From assembly GCF_014649735.1 (NCBI RefSeq), contig NZ_BMTP01000004.1, positions 1 to 64,000 of the forward strand: a DNA stretch of 64,000 nucleotides. The letters are read 5' to 3'. Shown here one piece after another: positions 16,553-26,014 of the stretch (position 1 is its first letter; each line of letters starts with the position of its first letter). The notes under the pieces were generated by a model, which did no database searches, was not told the DNA's origin, and saw nothing but the letters and a program-made list of their open reading frames with translations. The position numbers and the translations under genes were made by a program. Source of the stretch: Streptomyces lavendofoliae (GTDB lineage: Bacteria; Actinomycetota; Actinomycetes; Streptomycetales; Streptomycetaceae).

Positions 16553-17329
16553 CTATCCGAAGCGGCCGGAGATGTAGTCCTCCGTCGCCTGGACCGACGG
16601 GTTGGAGAAGATGCGCTCCGTCTCGTCGATCTCGACCAGCTTGCCGGGCTGGCCGACCGCGGCCAGGTTGAAGAACGCCGTGCGGTCCGAGACACGGGCC
16701 GCCTGCTGCATGTTGTGGGTCACGATGACGATCGTGAACCGCTCCTTCAGCTCGCTGATCAGGTCCTCGATCGCCAGCGTGGAGATCGGGTCGAGCGCCG
16801 AGCAGGGCTCGTCCATCAGCAGCACCTCCGGCTCGACCGCGATCGCGCGGGCGATGCACAGGCGCTGCTGCTGGCCGCCGGAGAGCCCGGAGCCGGGCTT
16901 GTTGAGGCGGTCCTTGACCTCGTTCCAGAGGTTCGCGCCCTTGAGGGAGCGCTCGACGACCTCGGCGAGTTCGCTCTTGCGGTACGAGCCGTTCAGGCGC
17001 AGCCCCGCCGCCACGTTGTCGTAGATCGACATGGTCGGGAAGGGGTTCGGGCGCTGGAAGACCATGCCGACCGTACGGCGCACGGTGACGGGGTCCACGT
17101 CCTTGGCGTACAGGTTCTCGTCGTCCAGCATCACCTTGCCCTCGACGCGGCCACCGGGGGTGACCTCGTGCATCCGGTTCAGGGTGCGCAGGAAGGTGGA
17201 CTTGCCGCAGCCGGACGGGCCGATGAAGGCCGTCACGGAGCGGGGCTCGACGGTCATGGAGATGTCGTCGATCGCCTTGTGGGAGCCGTAATAGGCGGTG
17301 AGGCCGCTGACGTCGATTCGCTTGGCCAT
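16553..17329 (-). CDS. pstB: phosphate ABC transporter ATP-binding protein PstB
   Basis: A 258-residue ABC ATPase with Walker [10 protein letters not shown] (37-45), the PstB-specific [13 protein letters not shown]-loop, signature LSGGQQQR, Walker [13 protein letters not shown] and the switch VTHNMQQA. It energises high-affinity phosphate import with PstA and PstC. I use ATG 17329 (MAKRID) rather than GTG 17338, because GGAA then sits at normal distance. It is the last gene of the pst operon and faces pit across a terminator. Confidence 0.97.
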   Translation of the reverse strand: MAKRIDVSGLTAYYGSHKAIDDISMTVEPRSVTAFIGPSGCGKSTFLRTLNRMHEVTPGGRVEGKVMLDDENLYAKDVDPVTVRRTVGMVFQRPNPFPTMSIYDNVAAGLRLNGSYRKSELAEVVERSLKGANLWNEVKDRLNKPGSGLSGGQQQRLCIARAIAVEPEVLLMDEPCSALDPISTLAIEDLISELKERFTIVIVTHNMQQAARVSDRTAFFNLAAVGQPGKLVEIDETERIFSNPSVQATEDYISGRFG

Positions 17330-17351
17330 TTCACTCACTTCCGGGGTGGCC

Positions 17352-18431
17352 TCAGCGGCCGGTCTTCGGGGCCTTCCAGCGGGCGATGCCGCGGGCGACC
17401 AGGTTCAGGATCATGACGAAGGCGATCAGGACGAGGGCGGCGGCCCAGGCGCGGTCGTACGACGCCTCGCTGCCGACCCGGTACTGCTCCCAGATGTAGA
17501 AGGGGAGCGAGGACTGGGCACCTTCGAAGGGGTTGGTGTTGATCAGCTGGCTGCCGAAGACCAACAGCATGATCGGGGCGGTCTCGCCGGCGATGCGGGC
17601 GATCGCGAGCATCACGCCGGTGGTGATGCCACCGATCGCCGTCGGGATGACGACCTTCAGGATGACGCGCCACTTCGGTACGCCGAGGGCGAGCGCCGCC
17701 TCGCGCAGCTCGTTGGGGACGAGCTTGAGCATCTCCTCGGTGGAGCGGACCACGACCGGGATCATCAGGATCGCCAGCGCCAGCGCGCCCATGAGGCCGG
17801 ACGGCGCCAGGCCCGCGATCAGCATGATCGAGAGGATGAAGAGGCCGGCGACGATCGACGGGATGCCGGTCATGACGTCGACGAAGAACGTGACGGCCTT
17901 GGCGAGCGCGCCCTTGCCGTACTCGACGAGGTAGACGGCCGTGAGCAGGCCGATGGGGGCGGAGACGAGGGTGGCGAGGCCGACCTGCTCCAGCGTGCCG
18001 ATCAGCGCGTGGTAGACACCGCCGCCGGTCTCGAAGCCGGGGACACCGGCCATGGAGTGGGTGAGGAAGTAGCCGTCGAGGACCTTGACGCCCCGGCCGA
18101 CCGTCGTCCAGATCAGGGACAGCAGCGGCACGACGGCGAGGAGGAAGCACACCCAGACGACGCTGGTGGCGAGCCGGTCCTTGGCCTGGCGCCGGTTCTC
18201 CACGGCCGAGGTCACCACGTAGGAGACGACGACGAACAGGGCGGCCGCGATCAGGCCCCACTGGATGCGGCTGTGCAGACCGGCGCCCGCGCCGACGGCG
18301 ACGCCGAGGGCGATCGACACGGCGGCGAAGCCGGCCGGTGCCCAGCGCGGCAGGTGGCGCTGGCTGAGAGTGCCCTTGCTCAGGCCGCGGGCGGCCTGGG
18401 CGGGGGTCGCGTCCTGGATCACGTTGCTCAT
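17352..18431 (-). CDS. pstA: phosphate ABC transporter permease PstA
   Basis: A 359-residue permease with six or more membrane helices and the ABC coupling loop [19 protein letters not shown] (cut for length). An N-terminal extension with two extra helices (about 28-70) is usual for actinobacterial PstA. It overlaps the pstC stop codon by 1 nt, so the pair is translationally coupled. Confidence 0.96.
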   Translation of the reverse strand: MSNVIQDATPAQAARGLSKGTLSQRHLPRWAPAGFAAVSIALGVAVGAGAGLHSRIQWGLIAAALFVVVSYVVTSAVENRRQAKDRLATSVVWVCFLLAVVPLLSLIWTTVGRGVKVLDGYFLTHSMAGVPGFETGGGVYHALIGTLEQVGLATLVSAPIGLLTAVYLVEYGKGALAKAVTFFVDVMTGIPSIVAGLFILSIMLIAGLAPSGLMGALALAILMIPVVVRSTEEMLKLVPNELREAALALGVPKWRVILKVVIPTAIGGITTGVMLAIARIAGETAPIMLLVFGSQLINTNPFEGAQSSLPFYIWEQYRVGSEASYDRAWAAALVLIAFVMILNLVARGIARWKAPKTGR

Positions 18432-19420
18432 CAGGCGTTCGCCCCCGAGTACTCCTTGCGGCGCGCGATGATCAGGCGGGCCGCGCCGTTGACCAGCAGG
18501 GTGAGGACGAAGAGCACCAGGCCGGAGGCGATCAGGGCGTCGCGCCCGAGCTCGTTGGCCTCGTCGAACTTCGCGGCGATGTTCTGGGCGAACGTACCGC
18601 CGCCCGGGTTGAGCAGGTGCAGCGAGATCACGAAGCTCGGGGACAGGACCGTCGCGACGGCCATCGTCTCGCCGAGCGCCCGCCCGAGGCCCAGCATCGA
18701 GGCGGAGATGACGCCGGAGCGGCCGAACGGCAGGACGGACAGGCGGATGACCTCCCAGCGGGTGGCGCCGAGGGCCAGGGCGGCCTCCTCGTTCATGCGC
18801 GGCACCTGGAGGAAGACCTCGCGGCTGACGCTGGTCACGATCGGCAGGATCATGATCGCGAGCAGGATGCCCACGGTGAACAGCGAACGGGCGACGCCGA
18901 CCTCGGTCTTCTCGAACAGGTACGTCCAGCCGAGGAACTCGTCCAGCCAGAGGTTCAGGCCCTCCAGGTACGGGACGAGGAAGAGGGCGCCCCAGATGCC
19001 GTAGATGATCGACGGCACGGCGGCCAGCAGATCGACGACGTACGCGAGGGGCGCGGCCAGCCTGCGGGGCGCGTAGTGCGAGATGAACAGTGCGATGCCG
19101 ACGGCGATGGGGACGGCGATCACCATGGCGACGAGCGAGCTGACGATCGTGCCGAACAGCAGGACCGCGATGCCGAAGACGGGCGGGTCGCCGGCCGGGT
19201 TCCAGTCGAAGGTGGTGAGGAAGTTGCCGTCGTTCTCGGCCAGGGCGAGCGAGGCGCGGTACGTGAGGAACACGGCGATCGACGCCATGATCACCAGGAG
19301 CAGGATGCCGGAGCCCTGGGAGAGGCCCAGGAAGATCTTGTCGCCCGCGCGGCCTGTCGAGGTGGGGCCCGGCTTTCCGGCGACCGGCGGAGCCGGCGCG
19401 TTGTCAGTCGTTATAGCCAT
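18431..19420 (-). CDS. pstC: phosphate ABC transporter permease PstC
   Basis: A 329-residue permease: cytosolic Pro/Ala-rich N-terminus, first helix at about 38-58, five further helices, and the coupling loop NEEAALALGATRWEVIRLSV (cut). It forms the membrane channel with PstA. ATG 19420 opens the protein with MAITTDN. A 107-bp gap with a strong hairpin separates it from pstS. Confidence 0.96.
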   Translation of the reverse strand: MAITTDNAPAPPVAGKPGPTSTGRAGDKIFLGLSQGSGILLLVIMASIAVFLTYRASLALAENDGNFLTTFDWNPAGDPPVFGIAVLLFGTIVSSLVAMVIAVPIAVGIALFISHYAPRRLAAPLAYVVDLLAAVPSIIYGIWGALFLVPYLEGLNLWLDEFLGWTYLFEKTEVGVARSLFTVGILLAIMILPIVTSVSREVFLQVPRMNEEAALALGATRWEVIRLSVLPFGRSGVISASMLGLGRALGETMAVATVLSPSFVISLHLLNPGGGTFAQNIAAKFDEANELGRDALIASGLVLFVLTLLVNGAARLIIARRKEYSGANA

Positions 19421-19492
19421 GGTCTTTCCGGTCTGTGTGGGGGAAGTCCGCGGTGGCGGCTCCCCTGGCGGCGGTGCACCGGATGGGGGTGG

Positions 19493-19523
19493 GGGCCGGC
19501 CCGGCGAGCGGCCGGGCCGGCCC
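19493..19523 (-). other. strong hairpin between pstS and pstC
   Basis: A perfect 13-bp inverted repeat (19493-19505 with 19511-19523, loop GAGCG) lies in the pstS-pstC spacer. No T-run follows on the minus strand. It could protect or partly terminate the pstS transcript so that the binding protein is made in excess over the permease. That role is inference. Confidence 0.7.
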
Positions 19524-19527
19524 TCGG

Positions 19528-20658
19528 TCAGGACAGGCCCTTGACGGTCTCGCGGACCTTGGCGTTGATCTCGGCCGGGATCGGGGCGTAGCCGGCCTCG
19601 GAGAGGACCTTCTGGCCCTCCTCGGAGGAGGTGTAGGTCAGGAAGGACTTGACGGTGCTCAGCGTCTCGGGCTTGTTGCCGGTGTCGCAGACGACCTCGT
19701 ACGTCACCAGGACGACCGGGTACGCGCCCTCGGACTTGGTGGCGTAGTCCAGGTCGAGCGCCAGGTCCTTGCCGGTGCCCTTGACCTTGGCGGCGGCGAT
19801 GGCCTTGGAGGCGTTCTCCGAGGTGGCCGCGACCGGGGCGGAGGCGCCGGTGTCGATCTGGACGGTCGGGATGCTCTGCGAGGTGGCGTAGCTCAGCTCG
19901 AAGTAGCCGATGGCGCCCTCGGCCTGCTTCACCTGGGCGGCGACGCCGGACGAGCCGGACGCGGCCTGACCGCCGGGGGCGGGCCACTTCTTCTCGGCCT
20001 CGTACGGCCAGTCCGCCTTGGCGGCCTTGCCGAGGTACTTGCCCAGGTTCTGCGTGGTGCCGGAGTCCTCGGAGCGGTGGAAGGCCTGGATCGGCGTGCT
20101 CGGGAGCTTGGCGTTCGGGTTGAGCTTGGCGATCGCCGCGTCGTCCCACTTCTTGATCTTGTCGTTGAAGATCTTGGCGATGGTGGGGGCGTCGAGGACG
20201 AGGTCCTTCACGCCGGGCAGGTTGTAACCGATCGCGATCGGGCCGCCGACCATCGGGAGGTTGATGCCCTGGCCGCCCTTGCAGATCTTCTTGGACTCGG
20301 TGACCTCGTCCGGCTTCAGCGCGGAGTCCGAACCGGCGAAGCCGACGGTGCCCTGGTTGAAGGCGACGATGCCCTCGCCGGAGGAGGAGGACTTGTAGTT
20401 GACCTCCACGCCCGTGCAGGCGGCCATGTAGTTCTTGACCCACAGGTCCATCGCGTTCTTCTGCGCGGACGAGCCGGAGGCCAGCAGCTGGCCCTTGGCG
20501 CCCTCGCACGCGATGTTCGACGCGGCCCCGGTCTTCTTGCCGCCGGTGGAGGCGCCGGTGTTGTCGTCCGAACCACACGCCGTGAGGACCAGGGCGCCGG
20601 AGACGGCGAGGGCGCCGAGCGCGGTGGCGCGAAGCCCGTTCTTGCGCTGAAGCTTCAC
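19528..20658 (-). CDS. pstS: phosphate-binding lipoprotein PstS
   Basis: A 376-residue solute-binding protein. The signal peptide ends in the lipobox LTAC (C28). Typical PstS segments follow: ASGSSAQKNAMDLW (phosphate-binding loop), FAGSDSALKP and FHRSEDSGTTQNL. It binds phosphate outside the membrane and delivers it to PstCA. It is the first gene of the pstSCAB operon, downstream of phased PHO-box repeats, so PhoR-PhoP induction under phosphate limitation is expected. Confidence 0.97.
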   Translation of the reverse strand: MKLQRKNGLRATALGALAVSGALVLTACGSDDNTGASTGGKKTGAASNIACEGAKGQLLASGSSAQKNAMDLWVKNYMAACTGVEVNYKSSSSGEGIVAFNQGTVGFAGSDSALKPDEVTESKKICKGGQGINLPMVGGPIAIGYNLPGVKDLVLDAPTIAKIFNDKIKKWDDAAIAKLNPNAKLPSTPIQAFHRSEDSGTTQNLGKYLGKAAKADWPYEAEKKWPAPGGQAASGSSGVAAQVKQAEGAIGYFELSYATSQSIPTVQIDTGASAPVAATSENASKAIAAAKVKGTGKDLALDLDYATKSEGAYPVVLVTYEVVCDTGNKPETLSTVKSFLTYTSSEEGQKVLSEAGYAPIPAEINAKVRETVKGLS

Positions 20659-20788
20659 TTTCGGGTGTTCCTTCCAGAAGCCGCCGGTCCGGTGTGCGTG
20701 GTGGGCGGCGTGTGTCGGGGAGTGGATGACGGGCGGCGCGTCCCGTGCGGGCGGCGCCGTTCACCGTGCAAGGCCGAAATTAGGCAGA

Positions 20789-20832
20789 ACAGGTGAAGTG
20801 GCCGACGGAGGAGAGTGAACGGCAGGTGAACC
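20789..20832 (-). promoter_or_regulatory. PHO box array (PhoP operator) of pstS
   Basis: Read on the minus strand, four phased 11-bp units are present: GGTTCACCTGC (20822-20832), CGTTCACTCTC (20811-20821), a degenerate unit (20800-20810) and ACTTCACCTGT (20789-20799). The first, second and fourth carry the TTCAC core of Streptomyces PhoP direct repeats. The array ends 131 bp upstream of the pstS start. Confidence 0.88.
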
Positions 20833-21334
20833 GTGACGGAAGCCGTGGTGAGGCACCGTGCGGGTCATTTTCCCCGGGCGCGGCGCCGCCCGGTGGTACC
20901 CCTTGTGCGGGGCGCGACCGTGTGCTGCGGGCCGCGCGGGGGCGCCCGGTGGGCGCGGGGGCGGGGGCGTACGCCGGTGCGTGCGGTACGCGGGGCGGGG
21001 CGCGGACCACCCGGGAGGGGGGCGCGCCCCGGGTAGGGCGGTAACCCGGGGGTGTGAGCCGGGCGCGTTGCGCCTCCGGCCGTGCGGTGCGAGTCCTCGG
21101 CGGGGCGTGCGGCCTGCGCGTTGCCGTCCCTCGGCGCCGAGCCCCCTCGCAGAGGCGACCCCCTGTTCGGCCCCTCCGGCCGTGCCCAGGCGCAACCCGC
21201 CACCGGCCCGCGGACCGCCACGCATCGACACGAGGCCGCGCCACCGGCCCGCGGACCGCGCACGACCGGGGTGGAGCCGTGCAGGGTTGCCCGCGCAGGG
21301 GCCGGCGGCGACGGCAGCGCGGGCGGGCGGCGCG
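20833..21334. other. 502-bp gene-free, very GC-rich interval
   Basis: Between the PHO boxes and the Nudix gene I see no convincing gene. Reading frames here are Arg/Pro/Gly-rich on both strands, lack ribosome sites and resemble no family. The only structure noticed is a 20-bp exact direct repeat (21199 and 21240). Confidence 0.6.
21199..21259. repeat. pair of 20-bp direct repeats
   Basis: GCCACCGGCCCGCGGACCGC occurs at 21199-21218 and again at 21240-21259, 41 bp apart, in the gene-free interval downstream of the Nudix-CHAD-ppk operon. It could be a small duplication or a protein site. Nothing else supports a function. Confidence 0.75.
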
Positions 21335-21736
21335 TCAGGCGGCGGGGCCGGTGGCCAGGAACGCGGTGACGAGGTCCTTGTCCTTGGCGTACGTCAGGCG
21401 GGTCAGGGCCGCGTCGGGGGCGAGCCAGAGCAGTTCGTCGACCTCCCGGTTGGGGCGGAAACCGCCGCCCGTGGCCTCGGCCGCCCAGTAGCGGACCTCC
21501 TTGGCGCGGCCCGCGACCTCGTACCGCGCGGTCGGCAGTTCCGCGCCGGGGGCGCAGGTCATGCCGGTCTCCTCCAGCACCTCGCGGACCGCCGCCTCGC
21601 GCGACTGCTCGCCCGGCTCCAGCTTGCCCTTCGGCAGCGACCAGTCCCCGTGCTTGGGGCGGTGGATCACCGCCAGCTCGATCCCGGCGCCGGCCGGAGC
21701 GTGGCGCCACAGCACGCAGCCCGCCGCCCGGATCAC
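21335..21736 (-). CDS. Nudix hydrolase (MutT-like)
   Basis: A 133-residue protein with a complete Nudix box: G37-x5-E43-x7-R51-E52-x2-E55-E56-x-G58. Nudix enzymes hydrolyse nucleoside diphosphate-X compounds; with a CHAD gene and ppk in the same operon, a diadenosine polyphosphate or polyphosphate-linked substrate is plausible. The MutT1 protein of mycobacteria is a related but longer enzyme. GTG 21736 overlaps the CHAD stop codon (GTGA), so translation is coupled. Confidence 0.9.
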   Translation of the reverse strand: MIRAAGCVLWRHAPAGAGIELAVIHRPKHGDWSLPKGKLEPGEQSREAAVREVLEETGMTCAPGAELPTARYEVAGRAKEVRYWAAEATGGGFRPNREVDELLWLAPDAALTRLTYAKDKDLVTAFLATGPAA

Positions 21737-22677
21737 GTCGTCACCGCCGTACGCCGCCAGGCCCGCTGGAAGGCGTGCCGCGCCGCCTCCACGTCGTGCC
21801 GCTGGTCGGCGTGCAGCACTCCGAGCGCGTACGCCGTCGCGGGGGCGATGCGCGGCGTCCGCGCGGCCGTCGCGGCGGCGGTCGCGGCCTCGGCAGCGTC
21901 CCGGTGGCGGTCCAGCGCCCGGCCGGCCTCGTACAGCCGCGGCTCCGCGCCCCGCACCTCGCCCGCGTACCGGTGCAGCCGCAGCAGGAGCCGTACCTGG
22001 TGCCAGGGCCCGTCGAGCTGCTCGCCGCCCACCGCGGGGGCCATGGGCAGCGCGGCCACCGCGTCCAGCAGGCGCCGCTCGACGGCCTCCGCCTGCGGGC
22101 CGAGCACCTCGCGGGCCGGCGCGGCGGCGGCGGGGCCCAGGGGCACCTCCGAGGCCAGCAGCGCCACCGCGTCGGCGACCGCGTGGAACCGGGACGAGCC
22201 CAGCGCCTGGAGCGCGGCGGAGTGGGCGCGGGTCCTGGCCAGGGTGAGCTGCCGCTCCAGCAGCGCACCCGCCCGGGCGGCGCCCACGGCCATGGCTTGG
22301 GAGCCGGAGCCACCGCTCCTGGGGGCAGGCACCGTGGCCGTGCCGCCCGACAGCCGGCCCAGGGCGTCGACGAGCCGGACGAGCCGTGACGTACAGGCGT
22401 GCTCGGCGGCCAGCGTGCCGGACAGCCAGGCGAGTTCGGCGCGCAGCTGGTCGGCCCAGGCGGGGTCCAGCAGCGGCCGGAAGGTGTGCAGCGTGCCGCT
22501 GATGCGGCGGGCGGCGGCGCGCAGCCCCCGGGTGGCCTCCTCGGCGCCCGCCGTGTCCGCGCCGCACTCGGTGTGGTGGCGCAGGCTGCGGAGGAAGTCC
22601 GCGGCCCGGGCGTGGAGGTAGGGCGACAGGACCTCGCCCGCCGAACCGGGCCTGAGGTGATGGTCAGGGTTGAGCAC
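21733..22677 (-). CDS. CHAD domain protein, polyphosphate-binding
   Basis: A 314-residue, all-helical CHAD protein. The family's conserved basic positions are recognisable: [20 protein letters not shown] near the start (H at the first helix, R in the second) and KAFRRAWRRT-like AFQRAWRRT at the end. CHAD domains bind polyphosphate. The gene overlaps ppk by 14 bp and the Nudix gene by 4 bp, a strong sign of joint function in polyphosphate handling. Confidence 0.9.
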   Translation of the reverse strand: MLNPDHHLRPGSAGEVLSPYLHARAADFLRSLRHHTECGADTAGAEEATRGLRAAARRISGTLHTFRPLLDPAWADQLRAELAWLSGTLAAEHACTSRLVRLVDALGRLSGGTATVPAPRSGGSGSQAMAVGAARAGALLERQLTLARTRAHSAALQALGSSRFHAVADAVALLASEVPLGPAAAAPAREVLGPQAEAVERRLLDAVAALPMAPAVGGEQLDGPWHQVRLLLRLHRYAGEVRGAEPRLYEAGRALDRHRDAAEAATAAATAARTPRIAPATAYALGVLHADQRHDVEAARHAFQRAWRRTAVTT

Positions 22678-24889
22678 GTCGGCGCCTCCGCGCGTCGATC
22701 AGCATCTCCTGGACGTGCCGCAGTGGCTGGCCGTCGTGGTCGGTCGCGTGCCGCGTCCATTCCCCGTCCGGTCCGAGGTGCCAGGACGAGGTCGTGTCGG
22801 CCATGCCGGTGTCCAGCAGCCGGTTGAGGGCGGCCCGGTGGGCCGGGTCGGAGACCCGTACCAGTGCCTCTATGCGGCGGTCGAGGTTGCGGTGCATCAT
22901 GTCGGCGCTGCCGAACCAGACTTCGGGCTCGCCGCCGTTGCCGAAGGCGAAGATCCGGGAGTGTTCCAGGAAGCGGCCGAGGACGGACCGGACGCGGATG
23001 TTCTCCGACAGGCCGGCCACTCCCGGGCGTACGGCGCAGATGCCGCGCACCCAGATGTCCACCGGTACGCCGGCCTGCGAGGCCCGGTAGCAGGCGTCGA
23101 TGACGGCCTCGTCGACCATCGAGTTGACCTTGATGCGGACGTGGGCGGGCCGTCCGGCGCGGTGGTGGACGATCTCCTTGTTGATGCGGGAGACCAGGCC
23201 GTCGCGCAGCGACTTGGGCGCGACGAGGAGCCGGCGGTAGGTCTCGCGGCGCGAGTAGCCCGAGAGCCGGTTGAACAGGTCGGACAGGTCCGCGCCGACC
23301 TGCGGGTCGGCGGTCAGCAGGCCGAGGTCCTCGTACAGGCGGGCCGTCTTGGGGTGGTAGTTGCCGGTGCCGACGTGGCTGTAGCGGCGCAGCGTGTCGC
23401 CTTCCTGGCGGACGACGAGCGACAGCTTGCAGTGGGTCTTCAGGCCGACGAGGCCGTACACGACGTGGCAGCCGGACTCCTCCAGCTTGCGGGCCCATTT
23501 GATGTTGGCCTGCTCGTCGAAGCGGGCCTTGATCTCAACGAGGACGAGGACCTGCTTGCCCGACTCGGCCGCGTCGATGAGGGCGTCGACTATCGGGGAG
23601 TCGCCGGAGGTGCGGTACAGCGTCTGCTTGATGGCCAGGACGTCCGGGTCGCCGGCCGCCTGTTCCAGGAATGCCTGGACGGAGGTGGAGAAGGAGTCGT
23701 AGGGGTGGTGCAGGAGCACGTCGCGTTCGCGTACGGCGGCGAAGATGTCGGGCGCGGACGCCGACTCGACCTCCGCGAGGTCGCGGTGAGTGCCGGCGAC
23801 GAACTTGGGGTACTTCAGCTCGGGCCGGTCCAGGGCGGAGATGCCGAACAGGCCCGTCAGGTCGAGCGGTCCGGGCAGCGGGTACACCTCGGCGTCGGAG
23901 ACCTTCAGCTCGCGGACGAGGAGGTCGAGGACGTACGGGTCGATCGACTCCTCGACCTCCAGGCGCACCGGCGGCCCGAAGCGGCGCCGCATCAGCTCCT
24001 TCTCCAGGGCCTGGAGGAGGTTCTCGGCGTCGTCCTCCTCGACCTCCAGGTCCTCGTTGCGGGTCACGCGGAACATGTGGTGCGCCAGCACCTCCATGCC
24101 CGGGAACAGCTCCTCCAGGTGCGCGGCGATGACGTCCTCGAGCGGGACGTAGCGCTGCGGGGAGGCTTCGAGGAAGCGGGAGAGCAGCGGCGGGACCTTG
24201 ACGCGGGCGAAGTGGCGGTGCCCGCTGACGGGGTTGCGCACGACGACGGCCAGGTTGAGGGAGAGGCCCGAGATGTAGGGGAAGGGGTGCGCCGGGTCGA
24301 CGGCGAGCGGGGTGAGGACCGGGAAGATCTGCTGGCGGAACAGCGTGAACAGCCGCGCCTGCTCCTTCTCGGTCAGCTCGGGCCAGCGGATGAGGTGGAT
24401 GCCCTCGTCGGCCAGGGCGGGGGCGATGTCCTGCTGGAAGCAGGCCGCGTGCCGGGCCATGAGCTCCCGCGACCGGGTCCAGATCAGGTCGAGCACCTCG
24501 CGGGGCTGGAGCCCGGACGCGGAGCGGGTGGCGACGCCGGTGGCGATGCGGCGCTTGAGGCCGGCCACGCGCACCATGAAGAACTCGTCCAGGTTCGAGG
24601 CGAAGATCGCGAGGAAGTTCGCCCGTTCGAGAAGGGGGGTCGCCGGGTCCTCGGCGAGTTCCAGCACCCTTTCGTTGAACGCCAGCCAGCTGCGCTCACG
24701 GTCCAGGAAGCGGCCGGCCGGCAATTCGGCGCCGGTGCCGTCGTCCTCGTAGGAGTCGAGATCGGCGTCGAGATCGCGCGCCAGGTCGGACACCGGCCCG
24801 TGGGCCACGGTGTGCGGCCGGTGCGCGGCTATGGAGCCGACGGACGGCTGGGACTGCGGGCTCTGGACCTCGGCGGGCTGCTGGCTCAT
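22664..24889 (-). CDS. ppk: polyphosphate kinase 1
   Basis: A 740-residue PPK1 that makes inorganic polyphosphate from ATP reversibly. Family landmarks include [17 protein letters not shown] at the N-terminal domain, [36 protein letters not shown], and [19 protein letters not shown] (cut) around the catalytic phosphohistidine region. I chose ATG 24889, which has GGAAG about 11 bases upstream; an ATG 69 bp upstream lacks a ribosome site. An Asp/Glu-rich N-terminal extension of about 50 residues precedes the catalytic core. It is the first gene of the ppk-CHAD-Nudix operon and lies beside the Pho-regulated pst operon. Confidence 0.95.
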   Translation of the reverse strand: MSQQPAEVQSPQSQPSVGSIAAHRPHTVAHGPVSDLARDLDADLDSYEDDGTGAELPAGRFLDRERSWLAFNERVLELAEDPATPLLERANFLAIFASNLDEFFMVRVAGLKRRIATGVATRSASGLQPREVLDLIWTRSRELMARHAACFQQDIAPALADEGIHLIRWPELTEKEQARLFTLFRQQIFPVLTPLAVDPAHPFPYISGLSLNLAVVVRNPVSGHRHFARVKVPPLLSRFLEASPQRYVPLEDVIAAHLEELFPGMEVLAHHMFRVTRNEDLEVEEDDAENLLQALEKELMRRRFGPPVRLEVEESIDPYVLDLLVRELKVSDAEVYPLPGPLDLTGLFGISALDRPELKYPKFVAGTHRDLAEVESASAPDIFAAVRERDVLLHHPYDSFSTSVQAFLEQAAGDPDVLAIKQTLYRTSGDSPIVDALIDAAESGKQVLVLVEIKARFDEQANIKWARKLEESGCHVVYGLVGLKTHCKLSLVVRQEGDTLRRYSHVGTGNYHPKTARLYEDLGLLTADPQVGADLSDLFNRLSGYSRRETYRRLLVAPKSLRDGLVSRINKEIVHHRAGRPAHVRIKVNSMVDEAVIDACYRASQAGVPVDIWVRGICAVRPGVAGLSENIRVRSVLGRFLEHSRIFAFGNGGEPEVWFGSADMMHRNLDRRIEALVRVSDPAHRAALNRLLDTGMADTTSSWHLGPDGEWTRHATDHDGQPLRHVQEMLIDARRRRRAQP

Positions 24890-25063
24890 GGCACCATTCT
24901 TCCGCGCGATGGGCTGGTCAAGCGCGTCGGAGCGGGCCGGGGGCACGGCGGGCTTCATTGAGCGAGCTTCGCAAGCGTGTCTGAATGGTCGGTAACGGTG
25001 ACGTGACGTGCTGGGGGCGGACGGCCGGACCCCCGTCCCGGCCGTCCGACCCCGATGGCGCGG

Positions 25064-26014
25064 TCAGGCGTGGTGGCGGCGCAGCACCCGGAAGGCGATG
25101 GCGGTGGCCAGCGCCGCGAGGGCGAGGAGGATGCCGGTCTCGACGAGCTGGAGGGGCCAGAAGTGGTCGCTCGGGTGGTGGACGGTGTACCACTGTCTCG
25201 CCGAGCGCGCCTCCCGGCACCCCGGTGAGGTGACGGTGTACACACAGTCCTGGAGGCGTCGGCCGGTCGGTGTGATCAGCCCGTTCTCCAGCTGCCAGGC
25301 GCTGTTGCCGAGTTCTCCGCGGGAGTTCCTCCACACTTGCTCGGCAGGGGGCCACAGGTCGGACCGCCAGCGCTCGCAGAGCACCATCACCAGGCCGGTG
25401 ACGGCGAGCGCGATGCCTCCGGCGGGCAGCGCCCGGCGAACCAGCAGGCCGGCGAGCGCGCCGACGGCGAGTGCGAGCAGGCCGTACGCCAGCACCACGG
25501 GGCCCATCGCGACGAAGACGTCGGCGTAGTGCCACTGGTCGCCGAGTACCTCGGCGCCGGCGCTCCGGGCCCAGCGGTACAGCAGCGAGAGCAGCGAGAA
25601 ACCGGCGGTGATCACCACGGCGGGGAGAACCAGCTTGGTGGCGAACCAGCGGCCGGGAGTCACGGACTGGGTCCAGGCGACTCGGGCCGTGCCGCGTTCC
25701 AGCTCCGCTCCGAACAGCACGGCACCCGCGTAGAGGGCCACGGCCAGAGGGAGCAACGCGATCACGGTGGACGCGAGGCTTACGTAACCGGCGACGTCGG
25801 AGGAGGGCAGCAGGGCGACGTCGGCGCAGTCCGGCAGGTCGGGAGTGGGCGGTGAGGCGCACGGGCCGTTCCGGTCGACGGCCTCCTGCCCCGCCGAGCG
25901 CAGCCAGATCAGGGCGACGGCGGCGAGCACGAGGAAGGCGCCGGAGACCAGCAGCGCCCGGTGGTGCACCCGGAGCACCGTCCAGGTCAGCCCCTGCGGG
26001 GCGAGCGCGCTCAC
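25064..26014 (-). CDS. ABC-2-type transporter permease
   Basis: A 316-residue membrane protein with about six helices, including AFLVLAAVALIWL near the N-terminus and IALLPLAVALYAGAVLFG. The sequence AELERGTARVAWTQSVTPGRW is the usual cytoplasmic loop of actinobacterial ABC-2-like permeases (cut to key part). A large extracellular segment with two Cys lies between the last helices. It overlaps the ATPase gene by 4 bp. With the GntR gene upstream this is a GntR(YtrA)-ABC operon, a type that often answers to cell-wall-active peptides. Confidence 0.85.
   Translation of the reverse strand: MSALAPQGLTWTVLRVHHRALLVSGAFLVLAAVALIWLRSAGQEAVDRNGPCASPPTPDLPDCADVALLPSSDVAGYVSLASTVIALLPLAVALYAGAVLFGAELERGTARVAWTQSVTPGRWFATKLVLPAVVITAGFSLLSLLYRWARSAGAEVLGDQWHYADVFVAMGPVVLAYGLLALAVGALAGLLVRRALPAGGIALAVTGLVMVLCERWRSDLWPPAEQVWRNSRGELGNSAWQLENGLITPTGRRLQDCVYTVTSPGCREARSARQWYTVHHPSDHFWPLQLVETGILLALAALATAIAFRVLRRHHA

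Noticed and set aside
20858..22621. A 587-codon Ala/Arg-rich plus-strand frame from the pstS upstream region across the Nudix and CHAD genes
   Set aside because: It overlaps two recognised genes on the opposite strand and has compositional bias only.
22670..24961. A 763-codon frame opposite ppk
   Set aside because: It is a mirror-frame artefact of a clear polyphosphate kinase gene, rich in Val/Gly/Asp and without family resemblance.
24981..25010. PHO-box-like bases upstream of ppk
   Set aside because: The minus-strand sequence has GTCACC-like bits but no phased TTCAC units; I could not separate it from chance.
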